Source: Coriobacteriia bacterium
GTDB lineage: Bacteria > Actinomycetota > Coriobacteriia > Anaerosomatales > Anaerosomataceae
Direction of reading: 5' to 3'
Length of the DNA: 64,000 bases
Assembly: GCA_016938135.1 (NCBI GenBank)
Contig: JAFGVD010000015.1
Span: forward strand, 1-64,000
The notes beneath the pieces were generated by a model. That model was not told the DNA's origin. It saw only the letters and a list, made by a program, of their open reading frames with translations, and ran no database searches. The position numbers were made by a program, and so were the translations under genes. Positions 17,460 to 26,440 of the stretch are shown here, piece by piece (position 1 is the first letter of the stretch; every line of letters begins with the position of its first letter).

Positions 17460-18577
17460 CGTAAGACCTCCTGTATGTCGAACAGCATGGCCTCTACGGC
17501 CAGCTGCGGGCTCACATTATACGAGATACGGCTCCTTGCGCGAGTGACTGACTCCAACGCGCGCACTGCAGCCCTGGGAGTCATGACAGCGGCGACCTCC
17601 GCGATAGCGTCCGCGTCGTCGGCGTTGGCCACCAACTCCGGTGCCCATCCTGACATCACCAAGCAATCCCGAAGCCAGCTCTCGGTCACGCTTAGCACTT
17701 CGGTCACACCTTCGCGCTCACGGGCGGTGAGTTCACGCTTGTGACGCTCCTCCAGCGGCTTGGTGGACTGCTTCTTGCCAAGAAGCTCCTTGCGCTCGGC
17801 AAGCTCACCCGCCTGCGCGGTCTTGAGCAGCTCCACCGGTGCCTTCGCCTCAGAGAGCACTTGGCGCGCGCCGAGCAAGACATCATGACCATCCATGAGC
17901 GGAAGCCGTTTGAGCAGCTCTACGGTGGCGTTGCGAGTCTGACGCCTCACCGGAGAGGCCAGAAAGTCCAGTGCTCGAGAGACGACTCCGTCCGAGGCTG
18001 CAAGCGCCGCTTTCGCCTCGTTGAGGGTGGCGCCGCTGCGCTGCACGAGAACGCCCAAGGCTGCGGACTCAGGTACCGGACGGAAACGCACCACCTGGCA
18101 ACGTGATGCGATCGTGGGGATCACGGCGTCGAAGGTACGCGAGAGCAGCACGATGAGCACATCGTCCGGCGGCTCCTCGAGGGTCTTGAGAAACGCGTTG
18201 GCAGACTCAGCGTTGAAGCGATCCGCTTCTTCGATGATGTATATCTTGTGCGTCGCCTGTACCGGCCTGAGGCTCACATCGTGGATGACCTCACGAATCT
18301 GCTCGACCATGTAGGTGGCAGCACCGGCGGGCTGCAGGATATGGACATCCGGATGCAGCCCGTTGCGCACCCTTCGGCATATCGAACAGACTCCACAGCC
18401 TCCGTCATCGCAGAACAGCGCGCACGCGAGCGCCCGGGCGGCGGTCTTCTTGCCCGCGCCCGTGGGTCCGACGAAGAGGTAGGCGTGCGACACCGTACCG
18501 GTCGTCGCGGCTTGCTTGAGGAAGTCTGCGACCCGTTTCTGTGCGATCAGGTCGTCCCAGACACAGCTGCGTTCCAT
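17447..18577 (-). CDS. holB: DNA polymerase III delta' subunit
   Basis: Clamp-loader AAA+ subunit, 376 aa from the ATG at 18577 (MERSCVWDDLIAQ). The P-loop is VGPTGAGKKTAAR near residue 40. A zinc module follows (CDDGGCGVCSICRRV), then EEADRFNAESANAFLKTLEEP and SRCQVVRFRP (sensor 1/SRC). The start falls ten bases after the tmk stop. tmk-holB-ricT is a common bacterial gene order. Confidence 0.92.
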   Translation of the reverse strand: MERSCVWDDLIAQKRVADFLKQAATTGTVSHAYLFVGPTGAGKKTAARALACALFCDDGGCGVCSICRRVRNGLHPDVHILQPAGAATYMVEQIREVIHDVSLRPVQATHKIYIIEEADRFNAESANAFLKTLEEPPDDVLIVLLSRTFDAVIPTIASRCQVVRFRPVPESAALGVLVQRSGATLNEAKAALAASDGVVSRALDFLASPVRRQTRNATVELLKRLPLMDGHDVLLGARQVLSEAKAPVELLKTAQAGELAERKELLGKKQSTKPLEERHKRELTAREREGVTEVLSVTESWLRDCLVMSGWAPELVANADDADAIAEVAAVMTPRAAVRALESVTRARSRISYNVSPQLAVEAMLFDIQEVLRCPR

Positions 18578-18584
18578 AGTGCGG

Positions 18585-19226
18585 CTATCGTAGCATGCCG
18601 CGCGATTGCAGCGCGGCTTCCACATGCGCCCAGATCGAGGCGGCAACCGCTGCGGGAGCGTCCCGATGTATCAGCCTCACGCGCTCCGGTTCTCGCGCGG
18701 CAAGCTCGGTGAAGCCGAGACGGACACGCTCGTGAAAGTCGAGCTGTTCAAGCTCGAGACGATCCGCACCCTTGGGAGTGGCTGCCGCGACACCCTCGGC
18801 CGGGTCCACGTCCAGGAAGAACGTGAGATCCGGCATCAGCCCACCGGTGGCAGCATCACTCATCGCCTGCACCATGGCAAGATCGAGCCCGCGCCCGTAT
18901 CCCTGATACGCGTACGAGGAGTCAGCGAACCGATCGGTGAGGACGACGGTCCCCTCCTCCAGCGCCGGCCGGATCACCGAACTCACATGATGCGCCCGGC
19001 TTGCCTCATACAAGAAGAGCTCCGCAACAGGGTCAAGCCCCATATGCGTGGGATCGAGCAGGATATCGCGGATCTTGTCGCCAGCAAGAGTGCCTCCGGG
19101 CTCGCGCGCCACTATCGCGTGCAGGCCGAGGGCTTCCAGACGGTCTGCCAGCAGGCGGATCTGGCTCGATTTGCCCGAACCCTCACCGCCCTCGAAGGAG
19201 ATGAACAGGCCCTTTGTCGCGCTCAC
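18585..19226 (-). CDS. tmk: Thymidylate kinase
   Basis: Phosphorylates dTMP to dTDP. The start is the GTG at 19226 (VSATKGLF, 213 aa), which overlaps the fumB stop as GTGA and has GGAG six bases upstream. The P-loop is FEGGEGSGKSSQ, the DRx motif is VVLTDRFADSSYAYQGYGRGL, and FFLDVDPAEGVAA leads to the lid region. It sits between the fumarase beta gene and holB. Confidence 0.94.
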   Translation of the reverse strand: MSATKGLFISFEGGEGSGKSSQIRLLADRLEALGLHAIVAREPGGTLAGDKIRDILLDPTHMGLDPVAELFLYEASRAHHVSSVIRPALEEGTVVLTDRFADSSYAYQGYGRGLDLAMVQAMSDAATGGLMPDLTFFLDVDPAEGVAAATPKGADRLELEQLDFHERVRLGFTELAAREPERVRLIHRDAPAAVAASIWAHVEAALQSRGMLR

Positions 19227-19789
19227 CGTTTCTCCACTCCGCGCCATGCCGAAGGCGCTTGCGCGTACAGGTCGCCACCGTGCGCGTCGATGGCCACGAA
19301 CACCGGGAAGTCTTGCAGCTCCATGCGCACGAGGGCCTCGGTGCCCAGTTCGGGCCACGCGATCGTCTCGGCGGAGAGAACATGTGTCGCCAGCAGCGCA
19401 GCCGAGCCGCCTACGGCCGCGAAGTACACAGTACCGGTGCGCTCGCACGCTTCCAGCACCTGCGGTGCGCGGGCACCCTTGCCGATAGTGGCGACGATGC
19501 CGGCATCGAGCAGCGCTGGCGTGTAGGCGTCCATGCGCTTGGCGGTCGTGGGCCCCACAGAACCCACCGCCCGCCCGGCCGCGGAGGGAGTGGGCCCGGC
19601 ATAGAACAGGACTTGCCCGCCCAGCGAGAACGGCAGCTCGCCCGTGGCCTCCAGCGCCTCGGCGATGCGCGCATGTGTTGCATCACGCGCTGTATAGACC
19701 GCGCCGGAAAGCAGCACTTCGTCGCCGGCGCGCAGTCCCGCCAGCGCAGCCACGTCAACTGGTAGCGTCATGCGGATGGGATCAGGCAT
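19223..19789 (-). CDS. fumB: Fumarate hydratase class I, beta subunit
   Basis: C-terminal half of a two-subunit class I (Fe-S) fumarase or related tartrate dehydratase, 188 aa from the ATG at 19789 (MPDPIRMTLP) with GGAGG upstream. Family signs are LRAGDEVLLSGAVYTARDATH, FYAGPTP, GSVGPTTAKRMDAY, and the later IGKGARAPQVLEAC and YFAAVGGSAALLA. It overlaps the MFS gene by eight bases. The alpha subunit gene is 1.4 kb upstream, on the other side of that transporter gene. Class I fumarases and tartrate dehydratases look alike; the adjacent mdh favours fumarase. Confidence 0.88.
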   Translation of the reverse strand: MPDPIRMTLPVDVAALAGLRAGDEVLLSGAVYTARDATHARIAEALEATGELPFSLGGQVLFYAGPTPSAAGRAVGSVGPTTAKRMDAYTPALLDAGIVATIGKGARAPQVLEACERTGTVYFAAVGGSAALLATHVLSAETIAWPELGTEALVRMELQDFPVFVAIDAHGGDLYAQAPSAWRGVEKR

Positions 19790-21224
19790 CGGGGCCCTCC
19801 TCGGCGCCACGCCAATTCAGCGTCCGGTAGGCGTACACAGCCGCGGCGATAACGAGCAGCGATGCGAACAGCAGCGTCAGCCGGGGACCGGACAGCCAGA
19901 CCTGATCTAGAGGCAGTCCCTGCTTCTCCACGAACCAGAGTATGAACTTGGCGGTGAGGTCGCCCACCGGAGCGATCACGATCATCGAAAGGAGCAGCGA
20001 CACACGGATCACCGACTCCATCGCAGCGAAAACGCGACCCCGAAGGCTGTCATCGACCGTGCGCACGACGTAGGTATTACCCGAGACGGTCAGCGCCGCG
20101 ATGGAAAAGCCCGCCACGACCGCGAATACGGCAGCGGTCCAGTACGCGGTGCTGAGCGAGAAGATGAACATACCGCCGCCGAAGGCAACGACACCGCCCA
20201 GGAACACGGCCTGCAGCGGGAGCTTCATAGCGATCCGAGGGATCAACAGTGCACCTAAGACCATGCCCAGGGCGATGAACACGAGCATGAACGTCTGAGG
20301 CGCTGCGATCAGCTTCTCAAGCACCTTGACCTTGTCGAGGAACGGCACGCCACCGGAGAGATTCTGCTGCACGTACACCAGCCCGACGGTGATGATGGCG
20401 CCGCCGCCCAGGATCGCCGTACCGATGGTCACAAGTAATCCCCTGAGCTCTCTGTGCGCTCCCAGGAAGCGGAAGGACTCGATCGCGTCCCTGCCGATAA
20501 GGGACAATCCGAGCTTGCCTCTGCTTGAGGGGCGGGCACTGACCTTGATCGAGAGGATGAACGCCGCCGAGACCAAGAACGTCAACGTGTCCAGCGATAC
20601 GCCTGCACGCGGGCCGAGAAGGGCGGGAGCGAGCGGGCCGACGAACTGGTCGACCAATGGGAACCCGCTGGCGAGCACCCATCGCACGATGGCCTCGAAA
20701 CCAGCCAGTATGGCGCCGGACATGGTGAGTCCTATGAGCATGCTCGCCTGCTGGGTCGTGTAGCTGAGGCCGTTTGCAACCGTGATCTCATCATCACTGA
20801 CGAGCGCCGGTATGAGGGCGTTTTTGGCCGGAGTGAAGAATAGCGACGCGATCTCCATGAGCAACACGATCATGTAGATGACAGCCAGGCTGTTGGTGAA
20901 GAGCAGCCCCAGCGCAAGCACCGCGCGCGAGACATCGCATGCGATCATCAGCTTGCGGCGATCAAAGTGGTCGACGAACACGCCCACAAACGAGCTGAGG
21001 AACAGTGACGGCACGATCTTGGCGATCATGATACCGGCCACGGCGAACGAGGAGCCCCCGGACAGAGTGGTGACAAGGGGGATGAGCAGACCGATGACGA
21101 GCCAGTCGCCGGTACCGCTGATGAACTGGCTGAACCAGAGTCTGCGGAAGCGCTTGTTGGACAGAACGGCCGAATACGGGACGTTGCCCTCTGCCGACTG
21201 GCTGATGGAGCTTCCGTTCGCCAT
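19782..21224 (-). CDS. MFS transporter, 12-helix
   Basis: Major facilitator protein of 480 aa from the ATG at 21224 (MANGSSIS), with GGAGGTGGTGTG upstream and a one-base overlap with the fumA stop (TGATG). Helices include FSQFISGTGDWLVIGLLIPLV and the loop-2/3 motif FVDHFDRRKLMIACDVSRAVLA. Later comes FTPAKNALIPALV, typical of the EntS/macrolide-efflux-like MFS_3 group. It lies between the two fumarase subunit genes and overlaps both. Substrate unknown. Placement hints at a link to C4-acid metabolism, but the subfamily usually exports other compounds. Confidence 0.88.
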   Translation of the reverse strand: MANGSSISQSAEGNVPYSAVLSNKRFRRLWFSQFISGTGDWLVIGLLIPLVTTLSGGSSFAVAGIMIAKIVPSLFLSSFVGVFVDHFDRRKLMIACDVSRAVLALGLLFTNSLAVIYMIVLLMEIASLFFTPAKNALIPALVSDDEITVANGLSYTTQQASMLIGLTMSGAILAGFEAIVRWVLASGFPLVDQFVGPLAPALLGPRAGVSLDTLTFLVSAAFILSIKVSARPSSRGKLGLSLIGRDAIESFRFLGAHRELRGLLVTIGTAILGGGAIITVGLVYVQQNLSGGVPFLDKVKVLEKLIAAPQTFMLVFIALGMVLGALLIPRIAMKLPLQAVFLGGVVAFGGGMFIFSLSTAYWTAAVFAVVAGFSIAALTVSGNTYVVRTVDDSLRGRVFAAMESVIRVSLLLSMIVIAPVGDLTAKFILWFVEKQGLPLDQVWLSGPRLTLLFASLLVIAAAVYAYRTLNWRGAEEGPDA

Positions 21225-22060
21225 CACACCACCTCCACGGTGGCAGTGCGCATCGCCGAGCAACCCATATTCACGGCCACAGGCAGCGCTGCGATATGGC
21301 ACGGCGCAGTCAGCACTTTCACGCCAAGCGCTGTGGTGGTGCCACCAAGCCCTGCCGGACCGATACCGGTGGCATTCACCATGCCGAGGAGCTCTCGCTC
21401 CAGGACCCCTGCCCTGCCGGGGCTGTCAGTGTCAAGCGAGGCCAGGAGCGCTCGCTTGGCGAGCCCCGCCACCTTGTCGAAAGTAGATCCGATCCCAACG
21501 CCCACCACGAGGGGCGGGCAGGCACCCGTCGCCTTGGCTTCAACGGTTCTGACAACGAACTCCTTCACGCCTTCGACACCGGCCGATGGGTCAAGCATCG
21601 CAAGTGCTGAGCTGTTGTCTGAGCCGCCGCCTTTGAGCATCACCTGTATGGTTGCCCCGTGGCCGGGCCTGGTCACAAGCTCTACGAACGCAGGCGTGTT
21701 GTCGCCCGTGTTCGACCTGTCAAAGAGGGCGTCGGTTACAACGCTCATACGCAACGCATGCTTCCGATACGCATCACGCACCGCCTGGTCGATGACCGGC
21801 TGCAACGGCTCCCCCAGTCGCTCTTCCACGCCAAGCTCCACCCTGACCCAAACGGTGCCGGTATCCTGGCAGAGCGGGACTCCGTCCGTCTCGGCGATCC
21901 GGGCGTTCTCGATCAACTGGTGCAGAACCCGTCGACCACGCGGGGACGCTTCTGTCTCAGACGCCGCTCGCATCGCTGCGAGCACGTCCGGGCGCAGCGA
22001 CGTAGCCGCTACGCCGATCGCCTCACGGACCGCAGCCGCGACCGTGTGAGCGTCGACCAT
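21224..22060 (-). CDS. fumA: Fumarate hydratase class I, alpha subunit
   Basis: N-terminal, [4Fe-4S]-binding half of class I fumarase, 278 aa. Cysteine ligand candidates are in VPLCQDTGTVWV, ATGACPPLVVGVGIG and VNMGCSAMR. Other conserved segments are DNTPAFVELVTRPGH, MLKGGGSDNSS and GTTTALGVKVLTAPCHIA. It begins four bases after the mdh stop. With fumB it would interconvert fumarate and malate next to malate dehydrogenase. Confidence 0.93.
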   Translation of the reverse strand: MVDAHTVAAAVREAIGVAATSLRPDVLAAMRAASETEASPRGRRVLHQLIENARIAETDGVPLCQDTGTVWVRVELGVEERLGEPLQPVIDQAVRDAYRKHALRMSVVTDALFDRSNTGDNTPAFVELVTRPGHGATIQVMLKGGGSDNSSALAMLDPSAGVEGVKEFVVRTVEAKATGACPPLVVGVGIGSTFDKVAGLAKRALLASLDTDSPGRAGVLERELLGMVNATGIGPAGLGGTTTALGVKVLTAPCHIAALPVAVNMGCSAMRTATVEVV

Positions 22061-22064
22061 CGCT

Positions 22065-23000
22065 CTAGCCCTCGATGCCTATGGCAGCGACAGCGTCGGA
22101 AACGCCTGCCGCCGATTCGCGCAGGGTCTCGAGCTCAGCAGCGTCAAGGGGCGCCTCGGGAATGCTCACGACGCCCTGACGACCAAGCGCTGCGGGCACA
22201 GAAAGATACACATCCGAGATGCCGTACTGCCCGTCGAGCAGCACGCACGATGGCATGACCGCACCTGTGTCGTTCAAGATGGCCGAGACCATCGAAGTGA
22301 CCGAAGCCGCCGGGGCGTAGAACGCGCTACCCGTCTTGAGGAACGAGACGACCTCGGCACCGCCGAACACGGTGCGGCGCACCACCTCGGCCACCTCGTC
22401 GGCGGGCAGGATGTCTGTGAGCGGCTTGCCGTCGACGGTGGACAGACGGGGCACGGGCACCATGGCGTCACCGTGAGCGCCCATCACGAGTGCGTCGATC
22501 TGCGATATCGGCGCACCGGTGGCCTGCGCGATGAAGTATGCGAAACGTGCCGAGTCAAGCACGCCGCCCATACCGAGGACACGATCGGAGGGCAGACCGG
22601 AGACCTTCCATGCGAGATAGGTCATCACGTCGAGGGGGTTGGTCACGCACACGAACACCGCATCGGGTGAAGCCTCCGCGGCCTGCGAGATGACGGAGCG
22701 CACGATGGTGCCATTGGCGGCGAGCAGATCATCTCGAGTCATCCCGGGCTTGCGTGGCAGACCCGCGGTCACGACAACGACGTCCGAACCCGCAGTGGCC
22801 GCGTAGTCGTTGCTCCCGGTGACAGTGGAGGCAAACTTCTCCACCGAACGCGAATGCATCATATCGAGAGCCTTGCCCTGCGGTATGCCGTCGGCCACAT
22901 CGATGAGCACGATGTCGGCAAGCCCCTTGATCGCCATCAGAAACGCAGCGGTCGCTCCTACCTGTCCGGCGCCGACCACGGTCACCTTCGGAAGTGCCAT
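22065..23000 (-). CDS. mdh: Malate dehydrogenase
   Basis: NAD-dependent L-malate dehydrogenase of the LDH-like class, 311 aa from the ATG at 23000 (MALPKVTVVGAGQVG) with GGGGAT upstream. The Rossmann motif is GAGQVGAT. VTAGLPRKPGMTRDDLL has the Arg pair of malate specificity; VTNPLDVMTYLAWKVSG and VMGAHGDAMVPVP hold the catalytic Asp/His region. It is the first gene of mdh-fumA-MFS-fumB-tmk-holB-ricT. Confidence 0.95.
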   Translation of the reverse strand: MALPKVTVVGAGQVGATAAFLMAIKGLADIVLIDVADGIPQGKALDMMHSRSVEKFASTVTGSNDYAATAGSDVVVVTAGLPRKPGMTRDDLLAANGTIVRSVISQAAEASPDAVFVCVTNPLDVMTYLAWKVSGLPSDRVLGMGGVLDSARFAYFIAQATGAPISQIDALVMGAHGDAMVPVPRLSTVDGKPLTDILPADEVAEVVRRTVFGGAEVVSFLKTGSAFYAPAASVTSMVSAILNDTGAVMPSCVLLDGQYGISDVYLSVPAALGRQGVVSIPEAPLDAAELETLRESAAGVSDAVAAIGIEG

Positions 23001-23084
23001 GATATCCCCTCTCACACAACGCCGCGTCCCGAGGGGCTGAGCGCCCTGCCGCGACACGGCGAGTATCTACAGACTGACAGCCGG

Positions 23085-23093
23085 ATTCTACCA
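23085..23093 (-). promoter_or_regulatory. Candidate extended -10 promoter for mdh operon
   Basis: The minus strand reads TGG-TAGAAT, an extended -10 pattern (TGn followed by a 5/6 -10 hexamer), about 85 bases before the mdh start. No -35 hexamer is evident, which fits an extended -10 promoter. Confidence 0.4.
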
Positions 23094-23114
23094 CGAGCAC
23101 GGCTGTCCGCCCTC

Positions 23115-23798
23115 CTATGTGAGGTCTGCGAAGTAGGAGACGTCCAGCTTTCGCCCGCCGTGGGTGGCCAGACGTTGCGCAAGGATGGGGGCCGGCTCGG
23201 GAAGAGACTGGGGCGGCTCAGGTCCCACGAGCGGCATGTCCACGTCGTGCAGCAAGATGTCGTCGCCTGTTCCTGCCTCGGCCATCACCTGTCCGAGATA
23301 GACGATGGCGCTGCCGCCGTGTCCGGGAGAACCGGGCTCGGCGCCGTCGGTCTCAACGACGATCACGAGCGGCGCAACCGAGAGACTCATCGCTATGGCC
23401 AGCTCAAGAAGAGCCTCCGCCTGCAGGTCGGACTCGCTCCGTGGCGCAAGCACCACGACATCGGTGTCTCGCTCGGCCGTCATCTCAAGCACCCGGGGAT
23501 CTATCGCCGCGTCACCCGCAAGCATGGCGACATGTCCGAACCGCTCGAAGTCAGCGGCAAACGCCACCGACCCCGTGTCGGGGCCGACATGTGGGACGAG
23601 CACGTTTGAATGCGGCAGCGCAACGGCCACTCGCTGCCACCATTCGTCCAGCAGCGGGCCGGCGTGGACCGAGGGGACCTCCGGGACGATCACGATATCC
23701 GCCCCCGCCTCAGCAGCCCTGGTCGCCGAGACGATCAGGGCGTCAGCGTCAGCATCAGCGTCCGCACGAAGCAGGTGCTGTAAGACGGCGATACGCAC
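23115..23798 (-). CDS. Nitrilase-fold protein apparently lacking the catalytic cysteine
   Basis: A 227-aa protein starting at the GTG at 23798 after GGGAGG. The overall layout recalls the carbon-nitrogen hydrolase superfamily: MRIAVLQHLL at the start, the Glu-bearing strand AGADIVIVPEVPS near residue 37, and a second half with GHVAMLAGDAAIDPRVLEM and DVVVLAPRSES. Where active members have the ICYD nucleophile-bearing segment, this reads AMLAGD with no Cys, and in fact the protein shows no Cys at all. I infer a non-catalytic or highly divergent member. A short Asp-Ala repeat lies at residues 12-19. It is downstream of topA by 37 bases. Confidence 0.6.
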   Translation of the reverse strand: MRIAVLQHLLRADADADADALIVSATRAAEAGADIVIVPEVPSVHAGPLLDEWWQRVAVALPHSNVLVPHVGPDTGSVAFAADFERFGHVAMLAGDAAIDPRVLEMTAERDTDVVVLAPRSESDLQAEALLELAIAMSLSVAPLVIVVETDGAEPGSPGHGGSAIVYLGQVMAEAGTGDDILLHDVDMPLVGPEPPQSLPEPAPILAQRLATHGGRKLDVSYFADLT

Positions 23799-23835
23799 GG
23801 CGACCTCCCTGGTCGTGACCGGCGATACCGGTCTC

Positions 23836-26322
23836 CTATGCGTTCTTACCCTCTGTGGCCTCCGGGCTCGCCTTCTTCTCGGGAGCAGCCTTCTTCGCTG
23901 CGGCCGCCTTCTTCGCTGCGGCCGGCTTCTTCGCGGCGGCCTTCTTGGGGGCAGCCTTCTTCGCAGCAGCTTTCTTGGGAGCAGCCTTCTTCTTGGCGCC
24001 TCCCTTGCCCCTGGTCGACGGCGGCTTGAGAGGGCAGTCCGGGTCTATACAGATACGCCACGGACCCTTCCTGGTGTGGACGATGACGATAGGCGCACCA
24101 CACTCGCAGGTATCTTGCGTGGTCTCGATCTCACCACTCTGCGGCAGCGGATAGGAAGTCTTGCAGTTCTCGTAATTGGTACAGCGGACATACCTGTTGC
24201 CGACAGCGGAGTATGCGACCTTGAGATCGCCGCCGTCACCGGTGGGACATCCTGCTGCGCGGATCAGTATCTCTGGGCCCTTCTTCGTGGGACAGACCGG
24301 GCTCAGGCACATCACACGTGGCTTCTTCTTGAACTGGATGATCTTCACCTGAGGAGAGCCGCACACCTCGCACATCTCCTCCACCGCTGCATACTTGGCG
24401 TTCTTCGGCAGAGGATAGGTGACGTCACAGTCCGGATAGCCGGAACAGCCAACGAACGAGCTGCGCGTCTTGGGGGAGAACTTGATGAGCAGGTCGTGAC
24501 CGGACTTGGGACAGATGCCCACCTTCGCGTCCTCATCGGTCGCGTTCTTGAGGAGCTCGCCGACCTCCTCGGCGATGGGAACGAGCTTCTCCATAACGCT
24601 GGCGAGCACCTCTCGCGAATGGCCGACGACCACCTCGCGGGATGCACGGGCATTGGCGATGGCGTCCATCTCGGCCTCAAGCTCGCTTGTCATGTCAGGT
24701 GACGTTATGCGATCCGCATACGTCGTGAGCGCTTCGATGACCGTACGGCCCTTGCACGTGGGCTCTGTGGGATCCTCGCGTATGTACTTGCGGTCGTACA
24801 GGCCCTGGATGATGTCGTGACGCGTCGCCTTGGTGCCCAGGCCCAGCTTCTCCATCTCCTGGATCAGCTTGCCCTGTGAGTACCGCGCAGGCGGCTGCGT
24901 CTGCTTGCCTTCCATCTCCGCGCCCAGAAACGCCACTCGCTCGTCTTCTGTGAACGCCGGGAGCACTTCGTCCTTCTTCAGGCCGTAGTGATACACGGCG
25001 CGGAAGCCGGCTTTGACGACCACATCCCCGCGGGCGAAGAAGGGCTGGCTGGCAACGTCGAAGTCCACCCTGGTGCCCTCGATGATCGCGGCATCCATGA
25101 GCGTGGCCATGAACCGGCGAGAGATCAGGTTGTAGAGCTTGTATGCCTGTGGGTCCACCGACTCCGGATCAAGCGCCCCTGTGGGGTGGATCGGCGGATG
25201 GTCGGTGGTCTCTTTCGCGCCACGCGTCGGTGTGAGAGCGCCTTTGCGCAAGATCGCCTGCACGTGCTCGTGATACGCAGGAACCGCATCAAGCGTCTTG
25301 AGAATGGCGTGCAGGTCGAGACTGGGCGGGTACACCGTGTTGTCCACACGCGGGTAGGAGACATAGCCGCTCATGTAGAGCGATTCAGCCACCCGCATCG
25401 TCTTGGCAGGCGAGAAGCCCTCTGCCGCTGCGGCAGCCATGAGGCTGGTCGTGTTGAACGGCACCGGCGGCTTGACGGTGCGCTTCATGCGCTTCACTCC
25501 GGTGACGACGCCTTCTCGCGCTCCGGCGACCGCGTCCATGACCGCCTTTGCTGCGGCCTCGCTTGTGAAGCGGTCAGTCGCATGGCTGGCCGCCACGCGC
25601 GTACCGTCCTTCTCAAAAGCGCCTTTGACGACCCAGTAATCCTCGGGGACGAACGCTTCGCGAAGCTTCTCGCGATCGACGATCAGCTTGAGCGTAGGCG
25701 TTTGCACCCGGCCGGCCGAAAGGACATCGCCATACGGACGGCGGGTCTTGGTCTGATGCGCGAGCGTGAGATAGCGGGTGACGACGGCACCCCAGATGAG
25801 GTCGATGTCCTGACGGGTCTCGCCGGCCTGCGCGAGTTCCTCGGAGACCACGTCTTGCTCGGCGAACGCACGCTCGATCTCACCTTTGGTGATTGCCGAG
25901 AAGCGCACGCGACGCACCGGCACGGACTTGTTCACCGAAACGACGATGTCACGGGCATCCGAACCGATCAGCTCGCCCTCGCGGTCGAAGTCGGTCGCGA
26001 TGATAACCTCATCGGCCTTCTTCGCCAGGTTCTTCAGCGACTGGATGATGCCACGCTCCTTGGGGAGCTTAAGCACAGGGGCGCGTACCAAAGACGGCAA
26101 CGAGGCTAGATTCCACTTCTTCAGCTCGACATCGTCGAAGGTCTCGGGGAAGTCGACCGCCATGATATGACCCTTGAGGCCGATGCTCACCCAGTCCTCG
26201 CCATCACGCCGGAACGTGTAGACAGGCGTGGTGTAGACCTTCTCGGACTTAGGCTTGCCAACCGCGAGGATCTCAGCGATACGGCGGGCGGCGATATTCT
26301 TCTCGGAGACGATAAGTCGCAT
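23836..26322 (-). CDS. topA: DNA topoisomerase I, type IA (archaeal-like core, Lys/Ala tail)
   Basis: An 828-aa type IA topoisomerase that relaxes negative supercoils. The Toprim domain begins MRLIVSEKNIAARRIAEIL and has ATDFDREGELIG with the acidic triad. The strand-cleaving tyrosine lies in MSGYVSYPRVDNTVYP near residue 318. The start and this SYPR-DNTVYP context look like archaeal TopA and not the usual bacterial VIVESPAKA form. Residues about 610-770 hold several Cys4 zinc ribbons (CPKSGHD, CSGYPDC, CEVCGSPQ, CTNYENC, CECGAP). The last 60 residues are AAKKAAPKK-type repeats, like the basic tails of actinobacterial TopA. Confidence 0.93.
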   Translation of the reverse strand: MRLIVSEKNIAARRIAEILAVGKPKSEKVYTTPVYTFRRDGEDWVSIGLKGHIMAVDFPETFDDVELKKWNLASLPSLVRAPVLKLPKERGIIQSLKNLAKKADEVIIATDFDREGELIGSDARDIVVSVNKSVPVRRVRFSAITKGEIERAFAEQDVVSEELAQAGETRQDIDLIWGAVVTRYLTLAHQTKTRRPYGDVLSAGRVQTPTLKLIVDREKLREAFVPEDYWVVKGAFEKDGTRVAASHATDRFTSEAAAKAVMDAVAGAREGVVTGVKRMKRTVKPPVPFNTTSLMAAAAAEGFSPAKTMRVAESLYMSGYVSYPRVDNTVYPPSLDLHAILKTLDAVPAYHEHVQAILRKGALTPTRGAKETTDHPPIHPTGALDPESVDPQAYKLYNLISRRFMATLMDAAIIEGTRVDFDVASQPFFARGDVVVKAGFRAVYHYGLKKDEVLPAFTEDERVAFLGAEMEGKQTQPPARYSQGKLIQEMEKLGLGTKATRHDIIQGLYDRKYIREDPTEPTCKGRTVIEALTTYADRITSPDMTSELEAEMDAIANARASREVVVGHSREVLASVMEKLVPIAEEVGELLKNATDEDAKVGICPKSGHDLLIKFSPKTRSSFVGCSGYPDCDVTYPLPKNAKYAAVEEMCEVCGSPQVKIIQFKKKPRVMCLSPVCPTKKGPEILIRAAGCPTGDGGDLKVAYSAVGNRYVRCTNYENCKTSYPLPQSGEIETTQDTCECGAPIVIVHTRKGPWRICIDPDCPLKPPSTRGKGGAKKKAAPKKAAAKKAAPKKAAAKKPAAAKKAAAAKKAAPEKKASPEATEGKNA

Positions 26323-26440
26323 GTAGTGGTCCTGACTGTGGAATCGGGCACTGCCTAGAGAGTATAGAGGGTGCCGTCAACCCCTAGCCAAACAAAGACC
26401 AACCGGAGACGCTGCAATAAGGGCCGATACGCCGGACTTT

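Noticed and set aside
23740-23770. Short repeat (Asp-Ala codons) near the start of the nitrilase-like gene
   Set aside because: It is an in-frame coding repeat of a few hexamers, not a CRISPR, VNTR array or regulatory element.
23870-24000. Repeated GCAGCC/TTCTTC-type sequence
   Set aside because: It encodes the Lys/Ala tail of TopA; the periodicity follows codons.
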